NCBI GenBank assembly: GCA_963726405.1
Contig: CAVSCF010000005.1
Coordinates: 186,001-250,000, forward strand
Origin: JAOUJD01 sp963726405
Lineage (GTDB): Bacteria > Pseudomonadota > Gammaproteobacteria > Burkholderiales > Burkholderiaceae_F
Direction: 5' to 3'
Length of the DNA: 64,000 bases
Shown: one piece after another, positions 38,813 through 46,891 of the stretch
Layout of the letters: every line of letters begins with the position of its first letter
Position numbering within the stretch: position 1 is the first letter of the stretch
The notes under the pieces: model-generated
Seen by the model: only the letters and a program-made list of their open reading frames with translations
What the model was told of the DNA's origin: nothing
The model's database searches: none
Program-made: the position numbers and the translations under genes

Positions 38813-39643
38813 ATGGCTCCAGCAAGGAAATTCGTGTCCGCTCCCCCAACGATCCAGGCGGCTGTCGTCGTAGCCAATTCGCCCTTCCCGCCCGTGCGCG
38901 TCGTGTCCTTTGCCGCGCCCTTCCGGTGGCTTGCGCTCGGATGGCAGGACCTGCGAGCGGCGCCGATGGCCAGCCTGTTCTACGGCATCACGTTCGCACT
39001 GATGGGGTGGCTGATCTATCTCGTGTTCGAGCATGCCGTGCAACTGACGTCCGGGCTGACGGCCGGGTTCCTGCTCGTCGGGCCGTTCCTCGCGACCGGG
39101 CTTTACGACATCAGCCGGCGCAGGGAAAACGGCGGCGACGTCATGGTGCCTGACACCCTGACGGCCTGGCGCGCCAACATGGGGGCGTTCAGCCTGTTCG
39201 CCCTCGGGCTCACGGTGATCACCCTCATCTGGGCCCGCGCTTCGCTGGTGACGTTCGCGCTGTTCTTTTCCGGCGGGATGCCAACGCTGAAGAATTTCTT
39301 CAGCCAGGTGATCAGTGCCGATCATCTCGACTTCCTCCTCACCTGGTTCGCCGTTGGCGGCGTGTTCGCCGCCGTCGTCTTTGCGGTCAGCGTGGTGTCA
39401 GTACCGATGATGCTGGACCGCGGCACCGACGCCGTCGTCGCCGCGCTCACCAGCGTGAGGGCCCTGTTCGCCAACCCCGGCCCGCTGCTGCTGTGGGCGG
39501 GTCTGATCGTCCTCATCGTCGGAATCGGCTTCGCCACCCTGTTCATTGGCCTGGTGATCGCAGTGCCGTGGGTCGGTCACGCAACGTGGCACGCGTATCG
39601 CGAGATCGTCGGCGACGGCGTCCGCGACGATAACTACACCTGA
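38813..39643 (+). CDS. DUF2189 family membrane protein
   Basis: A 276-residue polytopic membrane protein of unknown function. About six hydrophobic segments are visible (SLFYGITFALMGWLIYLVF, GLTAGFLLVGPFLATGLY, FALGLTVITLIWA, WFAVGGVFAAVVFAVSVVS, LLLWAGLIVLIVGIGFATLF and part of the next). The FRWLALGWQDLRAAPMAS opening and VGHATWHAYREI near the end are typical of DUF2189. The start at ATG 38813 is preferred; a GTG 45 bp upstream would overlap the lpxC promoter region. It ends convergent with ftsZ. Confidence 0.82.
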   Translation: MAPARKFVSAPPTIQAAVVVANSPFPPVRVVSFAAPFRWLALGWQDLRAAPMASLFYGITFALMGWLIYLVFEHAVQLTSGLTAGFLLVGPFLATGLYDISRRRENGGDVMVPDTLTAWRANMGAFSLFALGLTVITLIWARASLVTFALFFSGGMPTLKNFFSQVISADHLDFLLTWFAVGGVFAAVVFAVSVVSVPMMLDRGTDAVVAALTSVRALFANPGPLLLWAGLIVLIVGIGFATLFIGLVIAVPWVGHATWHAYREIVGDGVRDDNYT

Positions 39644-39678
39644 AACGCCTTCCCTGCCGACAGCACATGGGCGAGCAA

Positions 39679-39703
39679 GCGCGGCCCGTGCCCGGGGCCG
39701 CGC
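39679..39703. terminator. Hairpin between convergent DUF2189 and ftsZ genes
   Basis: A perfect 9-bp stem GCGCGGCCC/GGGCCGCGC with a 7-base loop, 15 bp from the ftsZ stop and 36 bp from the DUF2189 stop. There is no T run on either side, so a bidirectional but not canonical terminator. Confidence 0.5.
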
Positions 39704-39717
39704 ACCTCGACGCTTGA

Positions 39718-40902
39718 TCAGTCCGCCTGCTTGCGCAGGAACGCCGGGATGTCGTAGCGGTCCGTGCCCGACTCCTCCATCGCACTCACGCGCGCCTGCA
39801 TGGACTCCCGCGTGCGCCAGATCGCCGGTTTGTCGAGGTCGCTGAAGTCGGATACCGGGGACGGCGAAGGCATTGCCGGCACCACGCCGACCGGGCCGTT
39901 GTCGGTGCCGGTGCGAATCACCGTGAACGGAGTCGACACCTTCTTCGCCGAAGCACGTCCCAGCCCGGTCGCAACGACCGTCACCCGCAGCGCATCGCCC
40001 ATCGCCTCGTCGCACACCGTACCGAAGATCACCGTCGAGTCCTCGGCGGCAAAGGCGCGGATCGTGTTCATCACTTCGCGCGTTTCCTTCATCTTCAGCG
40101 ACGACGAAGCCGTGATGTTCACCAGCACCCCGCGCGCACCGGAAAGGTCGACCCCTTCCAGCAGCGGGCTCGCAACGGCCTGTTCGGCTGCGATCCGCGC
40201 GCGGTCGAGGCCCGAGGATGTCGCGGTGCCCATCATGGCCTTGCCGTGCTCGCTCATCACCGTCTTGACGTCCTCGAAGTCGACGTTGACGAGACCCGGC
40301 ACGTTGATGATCTCCGCGATGCCCGCGCAGGCGTTGTGCAGCACGTCGTCCGCGGCGCGGAAGCATTCGGCCATTTCGGCGTCCTCGCCCATCACCTCCT
40401 CGAGCTTGTTGTTGAGGATCACGATCAGCGAGTGAACGTTGTCCTCGAGGTCCGACAGCCCCGCCTCGGCGAGCTTCATCCGCTTCGGGCCCTCGAATTC
40501 GAACGGCTTCGAGACGACCGCCACCGTGAGAATGCCGAGTTCCTTCGCCACTTCGGCGAACACCGGTGCCGCGCCAGTGCCCGTGCCGCCACCCATGCCG
40601 GCGGTGATGAACACCATGTGCGCGCCACGCAGCGCGTCCGCGATGCGGTCGCGCGCCTCTTCGGCCGCCTGGCGCCCTGCTTCGGGCCGGCTGCCGGCCC
40701 CGAGGCCGGACTTGCCGAGTTGCAGGATGTTCTGCGACGACGACCGCGCGAGCGCCTGGTGGTCGGTGTTGGCGCAAACGAATTCGACGCCCCCCACGCC
40801 GCGCCGGATCATGTGTTCGACTGCATTGCCACCGGCGCCACCGACCCCGATGACCTTGATGATCGTGCCGTTGGTTTCCGTCTCCAGAATCTCGAAGCTC
40901 AT
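39718..40902 (-). CDS. ftsZ: Cell division GTPase FtsZ
   Basis: Tubulin-like ring protein, 394 residues. Nucleotide loops are IGVGGAGGNAVEHMI, the signature AGMGGGTGTGAAPVFAEVAK, and the T7-loop region NVDFEDVKTVM. A short variable linker leads to the conserved C-terminal peptide DIPAFLRKQAD, which binds FtsA and ZipA. The start MSFEILETE has AGGAGA 6 bases upstream. It is the last gene of the dcw operon, 99 bp after ftsA. Confidence 0.98.
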   Translation of the reverse strand: MSFEILETETNGTIIKVIGVGGAGGNAVEHMIRRGVGGVEFVCANTDHQALARSSSQNILQLGKSGLGAGSRPEAGRQAAEEARDRIADALRGAHMVFITAGMGGGTGTGAAPVFAEVAKELGILTVAVVSKPFEFEGPKRMKLAEAGLSDLEDNVHSLIVILNNKLEEVMGEDAEMAECFRAADDVLHNACAGIAEIINVPGLVNVDFEDVKTVMSEHGKAMMGTATSSGLDRARIAAEQAVASPLLEGVDLSGARGVLVNITASSSLKMKETREVMNTIRAFAAEDSTVIFGTVCDEAMGDALRVTVVATGLGRASAKKVSTPFTVIRTGTDNGPVGVVPAMPSPSPVSDFSDLDKPAIWRTRESMQARVSAMEESGTDRYDIPAFLRKQAD

Positions 40903-41001
40903 GTTTTCTCCTGATTTGCCAATTGCGTTACTGCGTCGATTCGGAACGCTCACTGACAAAAGCGCAGTCTTACGCGCTTGCCACTGAGTACTCCGCCCTC
41001 A

Positions 41002-42234
41002 CTAGAAATTGCCCACCACCCACTCCTTCATGCGCTTGAATGTCTGCTTGAATGATCCGGTCTGCTGCGCGATCTTTCGGCCGCGCAGGCGCTGCGAATG
41101 CGCCTCGACGAGCAGGCCCATGGCCGTGGCGAAGCGGGGATTGCGCACCACGTCCGAGAGCGAACCGTCGTAGCTCGGCCAGCCGATGCGTGCCGGCTTC
41201 AGGAACACATCCTCGGCAAGCTCCGTCATGCCGGGCAGCAGGCTGGTGCCGCCGGTCAGCACGATCCCCGACGACAGCAGTTCCTCGTAACCCGACTCGC
41301 GGATGACCTGCTGGGTGAGCGTGAACAGTTCCTCCACGCGCGGTTCGATGACGGCGGCGAGCGACTGCCTCGAAAGCAGGCGCGGCCCCCGCTCGCCGAG
41401 GCCCGGGATCTCGATCTTTTCGTTCGGGTCGGCGAGCACCTCCTTGGCAACCCCCCACCGCAGCTTGATTTCCTCCGCATCCGGGATCGGGGTGCGCAAC
41501 GCCATCGCGATGTCGTTGGTGATCTGGTCGCCGGCGATCGGGAGGATGGCGGTGTGGCGGATCGCGCCGCCCGTGAAGATCGCGATGTCGGTCGTCCCTC
41601 CGCCCACATCCACGAGCGCCACGCCGAGTTCCTTTTCGTCGGCCGACAGCACCGACAGCGACGACGCGAGCGGTTGCAGGATCAGGTCCTGCACTTCGAG
41701 CCCGCAGCGGCGGACGCACTTGATGATGTTCTGCGCCGCGCTCACCGCGCCGGTGACGATGTGCACTCGCACCTCGAGTCGCACACCGCTCATGCCGATC
41801 GGCTCTCGGATGTCTTCCTGGCCGTCGACGATGAACTCCTGAGTCAGCACGTGCAGCACTTGCTGATCGGTGGGGATGTTCACCGCCTTGGCCGTCTCGA
41901 TCACGCGCGCGACGTCGGCGCCCGACACTTCGCGGTCCTTGATGGCGACCATGCCGCTCGAGTTGAAGCTCTTGATGTGGCTGCCTGCGATCCCCGTGAA
42001 GACGTCCTTGATCTGGCAGGCCGCCATCAGTTCGGCTTCCTCCAGCGCGCGGCGGATCGACTGCACGGTGGACTCGATGTTGACCACCACGCCCTTGCGC
42101 AGGCCCTGTGAATCCGCCTGTCCCAGGCCGATCACCTGGAAGCGCCCCTCGGGCAACACCTCCGCCACCGCCACCACCACCTTCGAGGTGCCGATGTCGA
42201 GGCCGACGATCAGGTCTTTCGTTTCGTTTCTCAT
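41002..42234 (-). CDS. ftsA: Cell division protein FtsA
   Basis: Actin-like membrane tether of FtsZ, 410 residues. It has the ATPase phosphate-1 motif GLDIGTSKVVVAVAE, the 1C domain, VDVGGGTTDIAIFTGG (phosphate 2) and GIVLTGGTSLLPGM (adenosine motif). The C-terminus ends in a basic amphipathic helix (FKQTFKRMKEWVVGNF). ATG 42234 is 7 bases past the ftsQ stop, with only weak Shine-Dalgarno, suggesting coupling. Confidence 0.97.
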   Translation of the reverse strand: MRNETKDLIVGLDIGTSKVVVAVAEVLPEGRFQVIGLGQADSQGLRKGVVVNIESTVQSIRRALEEAELMAACQIKDVFTGIAGSHIKSFNSSGMVAIKDREVSGADVARVIETAKAVNIPTDQQVLHVLTQEFIVDGQEDIREPIGMSGVRLEVRVHIVTGAVSAAQNIIKCVRRCGLEVQDLILQPLASSLSVLSADEKELGVALVDVGGGTTDIAIFTGGAIRHTAILPIAGDQITNDIAMALRTPIPDAEEIKLRWGVAKEVLADPNEKIEIPGLGERGPRLLSRQSLAAVIEPRVEELFTLTQQVIRESGYEELLSSGIVLTGGTSLLPGMTELAEDVFLKPARIGWPSYDGSLSDVVRNPRFATAMGLLVEAHSQRLRGRKIAQQTGSFKQTFKRMKEWVVGNF

Positions 42235-42241
42235 GTTTTCG

Positions 42242-42982
42242 TTATCGGGATTTCGCCGGAGACGAGGCCGCCAGGCCATTGGGGTAACGCGCGTCGATGC
42301 TCTTCGGTGCGCCGCCAATCCGGGCAGCGACCATCGGATACGCGGCGACGATCTGTGCCAGACGATCGTGCAGGGTCGTCGAGTCGGTATCGCGCCCGAG
42401 TTCCAGCCGCGTTGCCGCGCCCTCTGCACCGGCAACCTCGAGAGCCCAGGAACGCCGGTCGGACACGTCCACCGTCTCGATCTTCATCCCGAGCGGCGCG
42501 AGCAGCGCCGCGAACTCGTAGTAGCGATGAGCGGCATCGCGCGCCACCGCCTCCGGCCCCTCGAACGCGGGCAGCGCGCCGTGGATCTCGGCCTCGGCCG
42601 GGTTGGCGACGAACAACTCGCCGGTATCGGAGAGCAGACGGCCGTCGTCCCACACGCCGAGCGCGCGATGTTCGACGAGCGTGACGATCAGGCGGTCCGG
42701 CCAGACCCGGCGCACGGACGCCTGCGCAACCCATGGCACTCGCTCGAGCAGGCGGCGCGTGTCGTCCAGCCGCATGGTGAAGTAGTTGCCCTTCAGCCGG
42801 CCGGCGACGGCCGCGCGCACCGAAGCGGACGTGACGTGCTGCAGTTCGCCGTGCACTTCGATGGCACGCAGCGCGAAGTACGGGCGTTGCGCCACCCACA
42901 GGAGAGCGCCGCCGAGGACGACCAGGGCCGCGAAGGTCGCGCAGAGCACGGCCAGCCCGTTCATCAGCCGGACGTTGTTCAC
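42242..42982 (-). CDS. ftsQ: Cell division protein FtsQ
   Basis: Bitopic divisome protein, 246 residues. It has a short cytoplasmic tail, a membrane helix (GLAVLCATFAALVVLGGALL), a POTRA domain from about residue 35 (FALRAIEVHGELQHV; the VPWVAQASVRRVWPDRLIV strand is characteristic) and the FtsQ beta domain (ALGVWDDGRLLSDTGELF). Start GTG at 42982 forms a GTGA overlap with the ddl stop. Confidence 0.94.
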   Translation of the reverse strand: MNNVRLMNGLAVLCATFAALVVLGGALLWVAQRPYFALRAIEVHGELQHVTSASVRAAVAGRLKGNYFTMRLDDTRRLLERVPWVAQASVRRVWPDRLIVTLVEHRALGVWDDGRLLSDTGELFVANPAEAEIHGALPAFEGPEAVARDAAHRYYEFAALLAPLGMKIETVDVSDRRSWALEVAGAEGAATRLELGRDTDSTTLHDRLAQIVAAYPMVAARIGGAPKSIDARYPNGLAASSPAKSR

Positions 42983-43935
42983 GCGCGGCCTCCGTCGTCC
43001 AGCCCCGCGTCCTGCAGGATCCGGAGCACCAGGTCCTCGTAGCTCATTCCGACCGCGCGAGCGGCCATCGGGACCAGCGAGTGGCTCGTCATGCCCGGGG
43101 ACGTGTTGAGCTCGAGCAGGAAAGGTTCGTTCCGGCCCGACAGCATCACGTCGATGCGGCCCCAGCCGCGTGCGCCCAGCACCTCGTAGGCGCGCAGGCA
43201 CAGTCGCTGGATTTCCGTCGACAGCGCGGAGTCCACCGGCGCCGGGCAGAGGTACTTCGTATCCTCGCCGAAGTACTTGTTGTGGTAGTCGTAGTTCGCG
43301 CCGGGCGCGCGGATCTCGATGAGCGGCAGCGCGGTCGCGGTGCGGCCGGCGCCGAGCACGGCGCACGTCAGTTCGCGACCAGCGACGAACTGCTCGGCGA
43401 GCACGACGGCGTCGTACTTCGCAGCGAGCGCATACGCGTCCGCCATGTCCGAGTAGCCCTCGGCTTTGCGGATGCCGATCGTCGAACCCTCGTGCGGCGG
43501 CTTGGTGATCAGCGGGAGTCCGAGATCGTCGACCGCCGCGTTCAACTCCGCGCGATCGCCGCTAGTCAGAACGCGGTAGCGCGGCGTCGGGATGCCTTCC
43601 TGCAGCCAGACACGCTTGGTCGCGAGCTTGTCGATCGCGATGGCGGACGCCTGCACTCCGCTGCCGGTGTATGGCACGCGCAGCGTCTCGAGCACGCCCT
43701 GGATCGTCCCGTCCTCGCCGCCGCGGCCATGCAGCGCGATGAAGACGCGATCGAAGCGCGCCGCCTCCAGTTCCGCGAGCGTCTGCGTTCCCGGGTCGAA
43801 CGCGTGCGCGTCGACGCCGCGCGACCGCAACGCGTTCAGCACGCCCGTGCCGGACATGATCGACACCTCGCGCTCCGACGACCGGCCGCCGAACAGCACG
43901 CCGACCTTTCCGAGCGCCTTGACGTCCACGCTCAT
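42979..43935 (-). CDS. ddl: D-alanine--D-alanine ligase
   Basis: ATP-grasp ligase making D-Ala-D-Ala, 318 residues. It has GKVGVLFGGRSSEREVS, FIALHGRGGEDGTIQG, LPLITKPPHEGSTIGI (ATP-binding), and GWGRIDVM plus FLLELNTSPGMTSHSL (metal and D-Ala site). ATG overlaps the murC stop (ATGA). In this operon it supplies the dipeptide used by MurF. Confidence 0.97.
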   Translation of the reverse strand: MSVDVKALGKVGVLFGGRSSEREVSIMSGTGVLNALRSRGVDAHAFDPGTQTLAELEAARFDRVFIALHGRGGEDGTIQGVLETLRVPYTGSGVQASAIAIDKLATKRVWLQEGIPTPRYRVLTSGDRAELNAAVDDLGLPLITKPPHEGSTIGIRKAEGYSDMADAYALAAKYDAVVLAEQFVAGRELTCAVLGAGRTATALPLIEIRAPGANYDYHNKYFGEDTKYLCPAPVDSALSTEIQRLCLRAYEVLGARGWGRIDVMLSGRNEPFLLELNTSPGMTSHSLVPMAARAVGMSYEDLVLRILQDAGLDDGGRA

Positions 43936-45323
43936 TCCGCTCCTCCGCCGGTGAGCCGGGCCGGCAACTGCCCGATCGACCCAGCGCCCATCGCGATGAC
44001 GACGTCGCCGTCACGCACCACGTCGATCAATGCACCGGGTATCTCGTCGACCGACTCGACGAACACGGGCTCGACCTTGCCGGCCACCCGGATGGCGCGC
44101 GCCAGGGAGCGGCCATCGGCGGCCACGATGGGCGGTTCGCCGGCGGGGTACACCTCGGTGAGCAACAGCGCATCGCAGGTCGACAGCACCTTCACGAAAT
44201 CCTCGAAGCAGTCCCTCGTGCGGGTGTAACGATGCGGCTGGAACGCCAGCACGATGCGACGGTCCGGAAAGGCGCCGCGGGCCGCTTCGAGCGTCGCCGC
44301 CATTTCCACCGGGTGGTGGCCGTAGTCATCGATCAGGGTGTAGCGACCGCCGGACGGGATCTCCAGTTCGCCGTGCCGGGCGAACCGCCGGCCCACGCCG
44401 GTGAACTCGGCAAGCGCCTGGACGATCGCCGCATGGGGCACGTTGAGTTCCATGCCGACCGCAATGGCGGCCAGGGCGTTGGCGACGTTGTGCATGCCGG
44501 GCAGGTTCAGCGTCACGTCGATCGGTGCAGTCCCCTCGCGCCGGGCGGTGAAGCGCATGCGCGTTCCCTCTGCGCGCGTATCGACGGCCCGAACCTGGGC
44601 TTCGGCTGCGAAGCCGTAGGTGATCACCGGCTTCGACACGAACGGCAGGATCTCGCGGACATTGCGGTCGTCGACGCACAGCACCGCGCTTCCGTAGAAG
44701 GGCAGCCGCGCGAGGAAGTCGACGAAGGCCTGCTTCAGCCGCGCGAAATCGTGCCCGTAGGTCTCCATGTGATCGTTGTCGATGTTCGTCACCACGGCGA
44801 TCACCGGCATGAGGTTCAGGAACGAGGCGTCCGACTCGTCGGCCTCGACGACGATGTAGTCGCCGCTGCCGAGCCGGGCGTTGGCGCCCGCCGAGTTCAG
44901 CCGGCCGCCAATGACGAAGGTCGGGTCGAGGCCGCCGGCCGCCAGCACGCTGGCGACGAGGCTCGTGGTCGTCGTCTTGCCGTGGGTCCCGGCGATGGCG
45001 ATGCCCTGCCTCAGCCGCATCAGTTCGGCCAGCATCACCGCGCGCGGCACCACCGGCACCCGGCCGGCGCGCGCCGCAAGGACTTCAGGATTGCTCTGCG
45101 ACACGGCGGTGGACACGACGACCGCGTCGGCGCCGGCGATGTGATCCGCGGCGTGGCCCAGCGAAATCGAAGCGCCAAGCTGCGTCAGACGCTTCGTGGC
45201 GGCGTTGCTCGCGACGTCGGAGCCGCTGACCCGGTAGCCGAGCGTCAACAGGACCTCGGCGATGCCGCTCATCCCCGAGCCGCCGATGCCGACGAAATGA
45301 ATGTGCTTGACGGCGTGCTTCAC
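43932..45323 (-). CDS. murC: UDP-N-acetylmuramate--L-alanine ligase
   Basis: First Mur ligase, 463 residues. It has the N-terminal Rossmann motif VGIGGSGMSGIAEVLL, ATP loop GTHGKTTTTSLVASVL, the middle-domain VVEADESDASFL with VVTNIDNDHMETYG, and the C-terminal DDYGHHPVEMAATLEA. The true start is GTG at 45323; 116 bp upstream lies a second copy of its first 36 bases (33 of 36 identical) that begins with ATG and overlaps the murG stop. The current gene is instead coupled through the 39-codon mini-ORF. Confidence 0.96.
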   Translation of the reverse strand: MKHAVKHIHFVGIGGSGMSGIAEVLLTLGYRVSGSDVASNAATKRLTQLGASISLGHAADHIAGADAVVVSTAVSQSNPEVLAARAGRVPVVPRAVMLAELMRLRQGIAIAGTHGKTTTTSLVASVLAAGGLDPTFVIGGRLNSAGANARLGSGDYIVVEADESDASFLNLMPVIAVVTNIDNDHMETYGHDFARLKQAFVDFLARLPFYGSAVLCVDDRNVREILPFVSKPVITYGFAAEAQVRAVDTRAEGTRMRFTARREGTAPIDVTLNLPGMHNVANALAAIAVGMELNVPHAAIVQALAEFTGVGRRFARHGELEIPSGGRYTLIDDYGHHPVEMAATLEAARGAFPDRRIVLAFQPHRYTRTRDCFEDFVKVLSTCDALLLTEVYPAGEPPIVAADGRSLARAIRVAGKVEPVFVESVDEIPGALIDVVRDGDVVIAMGAGSIGQLPARLTGGGAE

Positions 45324-45439
45324 TTCGCACCCTCCGCCTTCGCGGATCGCTTCGTCGGCCTCGGCGAGCCCCCATGAAGACGCCGGGGCCCCGCCCCCGG
45401 CGTGCCGACGAAATGAATGTGTTTGACCGCGTGCTTCAT
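45320..45439 (-). CDS. 39-codon upstream ORF from duplicated murC 5' end
   Basis: ATG at 45439 overlaps the murG stop as ATGA, and TGA at 45322-45320 overlaps the murC GTG as GTGA. The first 12 residues, MKHAVKHIHFVG, equal the start of MurC; the remaining 27 (TPGAGPRRLHGGSPRPTKRS and on) are unrelated. The extra DNA is exactly 116 bp and contains an ACGCCGGGG/CCCCGGCGT hairpin. It is unlikely to be a functional protein; its probable effect is to keep ribosomes moving from murG to murC. Confidence 0.5.
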   Translation of the reverse strand: MKHAVKHIHFVGTPGAGPRRLHGGSPRPTKRSAKAEGAK

Positions 45440-46509
45440 GCAGCCACCTTCTCGATCACGGCCGCCACCGTTTCGGTCGCCTGTGGCCTGGCCAGCGCGC
45501 GCGCTGCCGCGGCCATCGTCTGCAGGCGAACGCGATCGAGGCCGGCGAGCAGCGCGGCGAGCCGCAGGGACGTCAGTTCCGGCTGCGGCAAATGGATCGC
45601 GGCGTGCTTTGCCGCCATGAACTCGGCATTGGTCCGCTGGTGATCGGTCGTCGACACCACGAGCGGGACGAGGATGCTCGGCACCCCCGCCACGGCCAGC
45701 TCCGTCACGGTGATCGCGCCGGCGCGCGCCAGGACGACATCGGCCTCCGCGTAGCGCGCCGCCATGTCGTCGATGAACGTGACGATTTCGGCCTGCACGC
45801 CGGCGTCCGCATAGGCGGAACGCACCGATTCCAGATGCCTGGCGCCGCACTGGTGAACGACCTGCGGTCGCCGTTCCGCGGGAATGCGGGCGAGAGCCTG
45901 CGGCACGGTCTCGTTCAGCACCTGCGCGCCAAGGCTGCCGCCGATCACAAGCAGACGCAGCGGGCCGGCACGGCCCGCATACCGCTCCGCTGGCGCGCCA
46001 ACGGAGGCGATCTCCGGTCGCACCGGATTGCCGGTGACGAGTCCTTTCGAACCGGCTTTGCGCGCAGCCTCGCCGTCGAAGCCGCACAGGACAGCGGCCG
46101 CCAATGGTCGAAGCAGCGTTGTCGACATCAGCGACGCCGCGTCGGCGTTGAGCAGCACGATCGGCACGCCGAGCGTGCTCGCCGCCATGCCCGCAGGGAC
46201 GGCCACGTAGCCGCCGGTGGAGAACACGGCGTCCGGTCTTGCCGACCGCATGATCCTGCGGCTCTGCCACATCGCGCGCAGCAGCAGGAATCCACCGAAG
46301 ACCAGTGTCTTCAGTCCCTTGCCGCGCAGACCGGAGAAATCGATGGCGGCGAACTTGATGCCGCGTGGTTCGACGAGCCCGCGCTCCATGCCCGCCTGCG
46401 TGCCGAGCCAGCTCACCGACCAACCCCGGCGCTGCAGTTCGCCCGCGACAGCAAGCCCGGGCATCACGTGTCCCCCGGTCCCGGCGGCGACGACCATCAG
46501 GTGCTTCAT
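45436..46509 (-). CDS. murG: UDP-GlcNAc:lipid I N-acetylglucosaminyltransferase MurG
   Basis: Makes lipid II at the inner membrane face, 357 residues from the ATG at 46509. It has LMVVAAGTGGHVMPGLAVA (glycine-rich loop 1), FSTGGYVAVPAGMAA, LLVIGGSLGAQVLNE (UDP-binding start of domain 2), VLARAGAITVTELAVAGVPSI and the sugar-recognition region DHQRTNAEF. An in-frame ATG at 46629, coupled as ATGA to the repeat mini-ORF, would add 40 unconserved residues. 46509 fits homologues and is preferred. Confidence 0.95.
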   Translation of the reverse strand: MKHLMVVAAGTGGHVMPGLAVAGELQRRGWSVSWLGTQAGMERGLVEPRGIKFAAIDFSGLRGKGLKTLVFGGFLLLRAMWQSRRIMRSARPDAVFSTGGYVAVPAGMAASTLGVPIVLLNADAASLMSTTLLRPLAAAVLCGFDGEAARKAGSKGLVTGNPVRPEIASVGAPAERYAGRAGPLRLLVIGGSLGAQVLNETVPQALARIPAERRPQVVHQCGARHLESVRSAYADAGVQAEIVTFIDDMAARYAEADVVLARAGAITVTELAVAGVPSILVPLVVSTTDHQRTNAEFMAAKHAAIHLPQPELTSLRLAALLAGLDRVRLQTMAAAARALARPQATETVAAVIEKVAA

Positions 46510-46625
46510 GCGCTGCGCGCGTCCCGCCCGCAGCGCTTCGCGCGCATTCGGCTCACCCTCCCCCGGCCCCCTCCCATGGGAGGGGCCCTGGCTGGATGGC
46601 CGCATGGCGGCCAAGATGGCAGCGC
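46510..46625. other. Insert-like spacer upstream of murG with palindromes
   Basis: Non-conserved DNA between the second 116-bp repeat and the murG start. It holds an 18-nt palindrome centred on CCATGG (CCCCTCCCATGGGAGGGG, about 46572-46589) inside a GGCCCC-rich context, a type of GC-rich palindrome often dispersed in betaproteobacterial intergenic DNA. It is open in the murG frame, giving a possible 40-residue MurG extension. Confidence 0.5.
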
Positions 46626-46745
46626 TCATGCGCGACCTCCGCGCAGGGCGCCTGCGGCGCAAATGTTTTGTCTGCGGCCGTCCGCCATGGCGGACTTCAC
46701 GCCGGCGGTCGCCGGCATGAGCCTTCGACGAAACCGCATCCTCAT
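46626..46745 (-). CDS. 39-codon mini-ORF in 116-bp repeat, copy 2
   Basis: Identical product to copy 1 (39 residues, starting MRMRFRRRLMPATAGV). ATG overlaps the stop of copy 1 and its TGA overlaps an ATG in frame with murG (ATGA each side). GGAGG lies 6 bases before the ATG. Composition is Arg/Ala-rich with no known domain. Probably a by-product of a repeat that preserves coupling. Confidence 0.35.
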   Translation of the reverse strand: MRMRFRRRLMPATAGVKSAMADGRRQNICAAGALRGGRA

Positions 46746-46857
46746 GCGCGACCTCCGCGCAGGGCGCCTGCGGCGCAAATGTTTTGTCTGCGGCCGTCCG
46801 CCATGGCGGACTTCACGCCGGCGGTCGCCGGCATGAGCCTTCGACGAAACCGCATCC
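46626..46857. repeat. Perfect 116-bp tandem duplication between ftsW and murG
   Basis: 46626-46741 and 46742-46857 are identical, and a third partial copy of about 20 bases continues into the ftsW 3' end. Each unit carries a 16-nt palindrome GTCCGCCATGGCGGAC, a GCCGGC-GACC/GGTC-GCCGGC type hairpin and, on the minus strand, a GGAGG Shine-Dalgarno followed by an ATG. Complete identity points to recent duplication or ongoing gene conversion. Confidence 0.95.
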
Positions 46858-46861
46858 TCAT
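46742..46861 (-). CDS. 39-codon mini-ORF in 116-bp repeat, copy 1
   Basis: Starts at an ATG overlapping the ftsW stop (ATGA), with GGAGG 6 bases upstream, and ends in a TGA overlapping the next repeat's ATG. The 39-residue product ends CAAGALRGGRA, whose last residues RGGRA match the end of FtsW because the repeat boundary copies it. No domain recognised. Confidence 0.35.
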   Translation of the reverse strand: MRMRFRRRLMPATAGVKSAMADGRRQNICAAGALRGGRA

Positions 46862-46891
46862 GCGCGACCTCCGCGCATGAGGATGCGGTTT
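46847..46891 (-). repeat. 19-bp inverted repeat around the ftsW stop codon
   Basis: 46847-46865 pairs perfectly with 46873-46891. In mRNA the 7-base loop is GGAGGUC, the Shine-Dalgarno of the next ORF, and that ORF's AUG lies in the 3' arm together with the ftsW stop. The structure could control downstream initiation, with melting by ribosomes finishing ftsW. Confidence 0.85.

Noticed and set aside
46626..46877. Direct repeats considered as a CRISPR array
   Set aside because: Units are contiguous 116-bp copies without variable spacers, and no cas genes are nearby.
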